Shown here piece by piece: positions 60,370-64,000 of a DNA stretch of 64,000 bases. The stretch comes from CAVRTM01 sp963696105 (GTDB lineage: Bacteria; Actinomycetota; Actinomycetes; Actinomycetales; Dermatophilaceae). The notes under the pieces were generated by a model. That model did not search any database and had not been told where the DNA came from. It saw only the letters and a program-made list of their open reading frames with translations. The stretch's first letter is position 1; every line of letters starts with the position of its first letter. A program made the position numbers and the translations under genes. Where the stretch lies: NCBI GenBank assembly GCA_963696105.1, contig CAVOIP010000005.1:1240001-1304000 (forward strand), in the 5' to 3' direction.

Positions 60370-61736
60370 CGGTACTCCTGGAGGCGCTGGGAGACGCCCC
60401 ACCAGGACGCTGCGGCGGCGAGCAGCCCGAGCAGGAGCCCCAGGGCCCCGGCGAGGACGAGCCAGCCGCCGGGGGCGGCGAGGCGGGCGGACGCGTCGCT
60501 GCTGGTCGACACGAGCAGGTCGTGCGTCGCCCTGTCGAAGGCCCTGAACGGTCGGGTGGTGCTGGCGGGGCCGGTGCCTCCGGGCGTGGTCGCGGCGGCC
60601 ACCGCCTGCTCCCACTGGCCGCCGTCGTCGAGCCGGCGCAGCGCCCGGTGCGCGGTGGCGTAGTCCCCCCACCGCAGGTCCGTGCCCGTGAGCTCCTGCG
60701 CGTCGGCGCTGCCGCCCCTGGCCTGCTCGGAGGAGCTCTGCCAGGCCTTCTCGAAGTCGCCGCCGCTGCCGCGCCTGATCAGCGTGAGGGACTCCTGCGC
60801 CTTGGCGTCGAAGCCGGCGACGCGGGCCTGGGCGGTGGCCAGCGCGGCGGCGTAGGGCCCGTCCCGCACCTCGTCGACCCGGCCGGCGACCCCCGCGAGG
60901 ACCACCCAGCCGGCGACCAGGCCGACCAGGACGGCGAGGGTCGCTCCCGCCAGCGGGAGGTTGACGTAGCGGTGGGTGCGCACGGCCATCCAGAGCATCG
61001 CGCCGGCGAGCACGAGGACGGCGAGCAGGCCGGGGAGCACCAGCCAGAGCAGCGCCCGCTTGGCCGCGTCGAGCTCCTGCTGGACGCGCTCGCGGTTGGC
61101 GGTCACGGTGGCATCGAGCTGGGTCAGCGCGCCGCCCGCCGCCCGCAGGCCGGCGCTGGCCTCGGTGAGGTACTGCGCGCCCACCGGCAGCCCCTGCCGG
61201 TTGTTGGCCCGGGCCTGCTCCACCCCTGCGGCATAGCGGACCAGGTCGGCGTTGACGCCGGCCAGGGCCTCGCCGTCGGCGGGCTGGGCGCGGGCGGCCC
61301 GGGTGATGCGTGCCGAGGCGTCGGCGACCGCCGCGTCGTAGGTCGCGCGCTGGCCGGCCGGCTCCAGGCCGCCCACGAGGAACGCGTTGGTGGCGGCGGC
61401 GTCGGCCTGCACCAGGTCGGTGTGGATGTCCTGCACCCGCACCACCTGGGCGGCGTCGGCGCGGGCACGCTCGAGCGCGCCGGACGCCGAGCGGAACGCC
61501 TGCCCGGCGCCGAGGCCGAAGCCGAGCGTTGCCACGACGGCCAGCACCGCGACGACCCGCATCCGGCCGGGCGTGCCGGCCAGGGCCTCACGCGCCGCGG
61601 CCGACAGGGCGTCGAGGCGGCCGGGCGCGGCGGCCTCGGGTGCGGTCCCTGCGGGCGTGCGGGGCAGGGTGCCGGCCGGCAGGGTCGCGGCCGGCACGGC
61701 GCCGGGAGTGGCCGCCACGCTCGTGCCCTGGCTCAC
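60366..61736 (-). CDS. glnX: GlnX-like membrane signal transducer
   Basis: A 456-residue membrane protein with four helices (about 60-80, 225-250, 262-285 and 425-448) and two extracytoplasmic helical domains (80-225 and 290-420). The layout resembles a receptor that reads a binding protein, as for mycobacterial GlnX (Rv0412c). The cytoplasmic N-terminus is Pro/Ala-rich. GTG start, overlapping the upstream ATPase gene by GTGA. Confidence 0.8.
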   Translation of the reverse strand: MSQGTSVAATPGAVPAATLPAGTLPRTPAGTAPEAAAPGRLDALSAAAREALAGTPGRMRVVAVLAVVATLGFGLGAGQAFRSASGALERARADAAQVVRVQDIHTDLVQADAAATNAFLVGGLEPAGQRATYDAAVADASARITRAARAQPADGEALAGVNADLVRYAAGVEQARANNRQGLPVGAQYLTEASAGLRAAGGALTQLDATVTANRERVQQELDAAKRALLWLVLPGLLAVLVLAGAMLWMAVRTHRYVNLPLAGATLAVLVGLVAGWVVLAGVAGRVDEVRDGPYAAALATAQARVAGFDAKAQESLTLIRRGSGGDFEKAWQSSSEQARGGSADAQELTGTDLRWGDYATAHRALRRLDDGGQWEQAVAAATTPGGTGPASTTRPFRAFDRATHDLLVSTSSDASARLAAPGGWLVLAGALGLLLGLLAAAASWWGVSQRLQEYR

Positions 61737-63214
61737 GTCGTGCCTCCGGACGCAGTCGCCGCGGAGTCCGGCGCAGGGAGGGTCTCGCCGGGGTCGTCGT
61801 CCAGGTCCTCGGCCAGGAGCTGGCGCAGCTGGTCGGTGGTGGGCGCCTCGATGTCGCGCAGCCGCCAGGCGTGGCGGCCGATCGCGGCCTCCAGCACATT
61901 GCGGGCGAACCGGCCGTTGCCGAACGAGGGCCCGCGCGGGGTCGCGGCCAGCAGCTCGCGGAACCGCGCCACCGCCCCCGGCACCAGCTCGTAGTCGGCG
62001 CCCGCCGCGAGGTGGACGAGGATCTGCTCGAGCTCCTCGTCGGTATAGTCCTCGAACTCGATCGTCGTGCGGAACCGGCTCGAGAGGCCGGGATTGGCGG
62101 CCACGAACGTCGCCATCGGCGCCGGGTAGCCGGCGACGATGACCACCAGGTCGTCGCGGCGGTCCTCCATCTCCTTGACCAGCGTGTCGACCGCCTCGGT
62201 GCCGTACTGGTCACCGGCCAGGGCATAGGCCTCGTCGATGAACAGCACCCCGCCGGCGGCGGACTGCACCACCTCGGCCGTCTTGACCGCCGTCTGCCCG
62301 AGGTAGCCGGCGACCAGCTCGGAGCGGTCTACCTCGACCAGCTGCCCCTTGGTGAGCAGGCCGAGGGAGTGGTAGATGCCCGCCACGAGCCGCGCCACCG
62401 TCGTCTTGCCGGTGCCGGGGTTGCCGGTGAAGACCAGGTGGCGCGTGAGGGTCGGGCTGCGCAGCCCCGCCTCGGCGCGCAGCTCCTCGACCCGCAGCAG
62501 TGCGACCTGCCGGTGCACCTCCCGCTTGACCGTCCCCAGCCCGGTCAGCCCGTCGAGGTCCTCGAGCAGCTCCTGCACCGGCCGCACGGGTGCCGGGGGG
62601 CTCTGCGCGGCCGGGCCGGCCGTGGTGTCCGTGGTGTCCGCCGGGGTCTCCGTGGTCTCCGTGGTCGCCGGGGTCCCGTCGGTCACCCGGGTCACCGGGC
62701 TTGGGTCGGTCCCCCCGGTCACGGGGGGAACGAGCGGCGGCTGGTCCGGTGTCGTCCCCCCAGGGCGGGGCGCCACGTACGCCGTCCCCGGTCGCGTCGT
62801 ACGGCGCTCGCGGGTCGCCTGGAGCTGGGCGGCCGCGGCGACCGACGCGTTGCCGACCACCCGCATCGTGGGCTCGCCGAGGTCGCAGGCGGCCGAGGCG
62901 ACCTCGGTCAAAGCCCGGGCGTACGACGCCGCGCACGGCGAGCCGGCGGCGACCAGGAGGGTCAGCGTCGCGGTGGGGGAGGCGCGCCAGCGGCGGCCCC
63001 GGACCGCAGCGTCGAAGAAGTCGCGGGTGCTGCCACCGCCGGTCGCGGCGGCCCAGTCGCCGGCGGCCCCGGTCGCCGACTCGGCCACCGCCGCGGCCAG
63101 GGCGGCACCCTCCGCCCGGGCGGTGGCGGCGGGGACCCCGGCCGCGACGGCGGCGGACTCCAGCGCCCGCAGGGCGTCGCCGAGCGCGGTCACCTGCCGG
63201 GTGTCGGCCCTCAC
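61733..63214 (-). CDS. CbxX/CfxQ-type AAA+ ATPase
   Basis: A 493-residue protein. The N-terminal 140 residues are helical and unrecognised; a Thr/Pro linker follows (about 145-215); the AAA+ domain (about 220-480) has VFTGNPGTGKTTVARLVAGIY, VEVDRSELVAGYLGQTAVKT, GVLFIDEAYALA and FRTTIEFEDYTDEELEQIL. CbxX-type ATPases remodel protein complexes (RuBisCO activase, ESX EccA), so it may remodel this signalling assembly. The GTG start overlaps the upstream gene by GTGA. Confidence 0.9.
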   Translation of the reverse strand: MRADTRQVTALGDALRALESAAVAAGVPAATARAEGAALAAAVAESATGAAGDWAAATGGGSTRDFFDAAVRGRRWRASPTATLTLLVAAGSPCAASYARALTEVASAACDLGEPTMRVVGNASVAAAAQLQATRERRTTRPGTAYVAPRPGGTTPDQPPLVPPVTGGTDPSPVTRVTDGTPATTETTETPADTTDTTAGPAAQSPPAPVRPVQELLEDLDGLTGLGTVKREVHRQVALLRVEELRAEAGLRSPTLTRHLVFTGNPGTGKTTVARLVAGIYHSLGLLTKGQLVEVDRSELVAGYLGQTAVKTAEVVQSAAGGVLFIDEAYALAGDQYGTEAVDTLVKEMEDRRDDLVVIVAGYPAPMATFVAANPGLSSRFRTTIEFEDYTDEELEQILVHLAAGADYELVPGAVARFRELLAATPRGPSFGNGRFARNVLEAAIGRHAWRLRDIEAPTTDQLRQLLAEDLDDDPGETLPAPDSAATASGGTT

Positions 63215-63888
63215 GGGGCACCCGTGGGCGCGCCCGGTGGCTGCAGCCGGCCGGGAGCCGCAGGGCGAGCTGTCCCCGGGTCTGCTGTCCCCGGGTCGGG
63301 TGTCGCCGCGTCGGACGCGCAGGGGGCGGACGCGGAGGGGTCGGGGGCGATCACGGTGTCCGGCGACAGCGCCAGGTCGCCGCCGCCGGCGGCGTGCCCG
63401 AACTTCTCGGAGAGGAAGCGACCGTGCGCGACCAGCGCGGCGGCGTCGGCGCGGCACACGGCGTCGTACACCTGGTCCATCGTGGCGCCGAGCAGGTCGA
63501 GCTGGTCGATGAGCACCATGAGGGAGGTGCGACCCCGGTCGACCGGTCTGCTGTCGGCGAACTCCCGTGGCAGGCGCAGGTAGCCACCCACCGCTTCCGG
63601 CAGGTAGTCGGTCGCCGTCGCCATCACCGAGTAGGCCCACGGGCTGCCCGAGCCGAGCGTCGACAGCCGCGGAATGGTGTCCCGGACGGTGCGGCACACC
63701 CGTGTGACGCGGGAGGCGACCACGGCCGGCACGGCGCCTCGGGCGACCATCGACTCGACCCGGGCCAGCGCCGCCAGCAGGTCCTCGGCCGTCGGGACGC
63801 GGGGCAGGTCCATCTCCGGGCGCTCCGGCTCGGGGCGTCGCCCGAAGAGTCGCTCGAGGAAGCCGGCCGCCGGCCGTGCAGTCGCCAT
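63211..63888 (-). CDS. Uncharacterised helical protein of the PknG operon
   Basis: A 225-residue soluble protein: FLERLFGRRPEPERPEMDLPRV, then a helical core (30-175; LARVESMVARGAVPAVVASRVTRVCRTVRDTIPRL, FADSRPVDRGRTSLMVLIDQLDLL) and a low-complexity Pro/Ala tail. No known domain seen. Tightly coupled to the ATPase gene. Its sequence suggests a conserved actinobacterial family, but I cannot name it. Confidence 0.75.
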   Translation of the reverse strand: MATARPAAGFLERLFGRRPEPERPEMDLPRVPTAEDLLAALARVESMVARGAVPAVVASRVTRVCRTVRDTIPRLSTLGSGSPWAYSVMATATDYLPEAVGGYLRLPREFADSRPVDRGRTSLMVLIDQLDLLGATMDQVYDAVCRADAAALVAHGRFLSEKFGHAAGGGDLALSPDTVIAPDPSASAPCASDAATPDPGTADPGTARPAAPGRLQPPGAPTGAP

Positions 63889-63915
63889 GTCCCAGTGTCT
63901 CCCGCGTGCGGTGCC

Positions 63916-64000
63916 CTAGCGCCGGGTTCCGGGAGGCAGGCCGAGGTCCAGGGAACCGGAGGCAGTGCGCTGGTCCTGCTGCGAGACACGCTCGAGGTAG
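63916..64000 (-). CDS. C-terminal end of a gene entering from the right
   Basis: The last 27 codons of a leftward gene: YLERVSQQDQRTASGSLDLG... then TAG at 63916-63918. It lies 28 bp upstream of the 63211-63888 gene, so it is probably part of the same operon. Too short to identify; a toxic-anion-resistance (TelA-like) protein is a possibility based only on similar operons. Confidence 0.6.
   Translation of the reverse strand, partial: YLERVSQQDQRTASGSLDLGLPPGTRR

Overview
The window is high-GC DNA (about 70 % by eye) from the chromosome of an actinomycete. Codons end mostly in G or C, GTG starts are frequent, and several genes have a TANNNT -10 box placed 6-7 nt before the start codon (leaderless). 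The gene order ino1 / padR / ponA / GT87 / rpsF-ssb-rpsR-rplI ... dnaB is the origin-proximal order I recall from Mycobacterium and other actinomycetes. The 13E12-type HNH gene, the iol genes and the short tandem repeats suggest a soil or water relative such as Intrasporangiaceae or Nocardioidaceae; this placement is inference.

Region 1 (1-7.3 kb): inositol-phosphate synthase (partial), a PadR regulator with a 33-bp operator-like palindrome, a class A penicillin-binding protein, a GT87-like membrane protein, and the ribosomal/SSB operon rpsF-ssb-rpsR-rplI. The S18 protein here has no cysteines.

Region 2 (7.4-24.5 kb): a myo-inositol catabolic island between rplI and dnaB, with iolB, a GntR/HutC regulator, iolE-type isomerase/dehydratases, iolA, an ABC sugar transporter, iolG, iolH, iolC, an aldolase-like gene, iolD (frameshifted near its end) and a second dehydrogenase. 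Together these cover every step from uptake to acetyl-CoA plus a glycolytic intermediate. Two copies of a TGTCNNGACA operator sit at the gntR/iolE divergent promoter and at iolA.

Region 3 (24.6-43.4 kb): mostly housekeeping and singletons: MATE efflux, quinone-oxidoreductase-like protein, a DnaA-box-rich leader before dnaB, HNH/DUF222 protein, CorA, FusB-like protein, dihydrolipoamide dehydrogenase, UvrA-like protein, OsmC, DUF1697, a metallo-hydrolase, aquaporin and formaldehyde dehydrogenase.

Region 4 (43.4-52.2 kb): a sortase/DUF4397 surface protein pair divergent from an ECF sigma/anti-sigma pair; then a VOC protein, a HtrA-like protease and DUF899; then a rifamycin-resistance pair (FAD monooxygenase plus Arr) preceded by an element resembling the rifamycin-associated element.

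Region 5 (52.5-64 kb): a tightly overlapping leftward operon for a PknG-type phosphosignalling system: PknG, GlnH, GlnX, PP2C phosphatase, FHA and VWA proteins, an AAA+ ATPase and two unrecognised proteins.

Short tandem repeats (32-, 30-, 22- and 17-bp periods) lie in several intergenic spaces, mainly between convergent genes, and in three cases supply the stop codon of the leftward gene.
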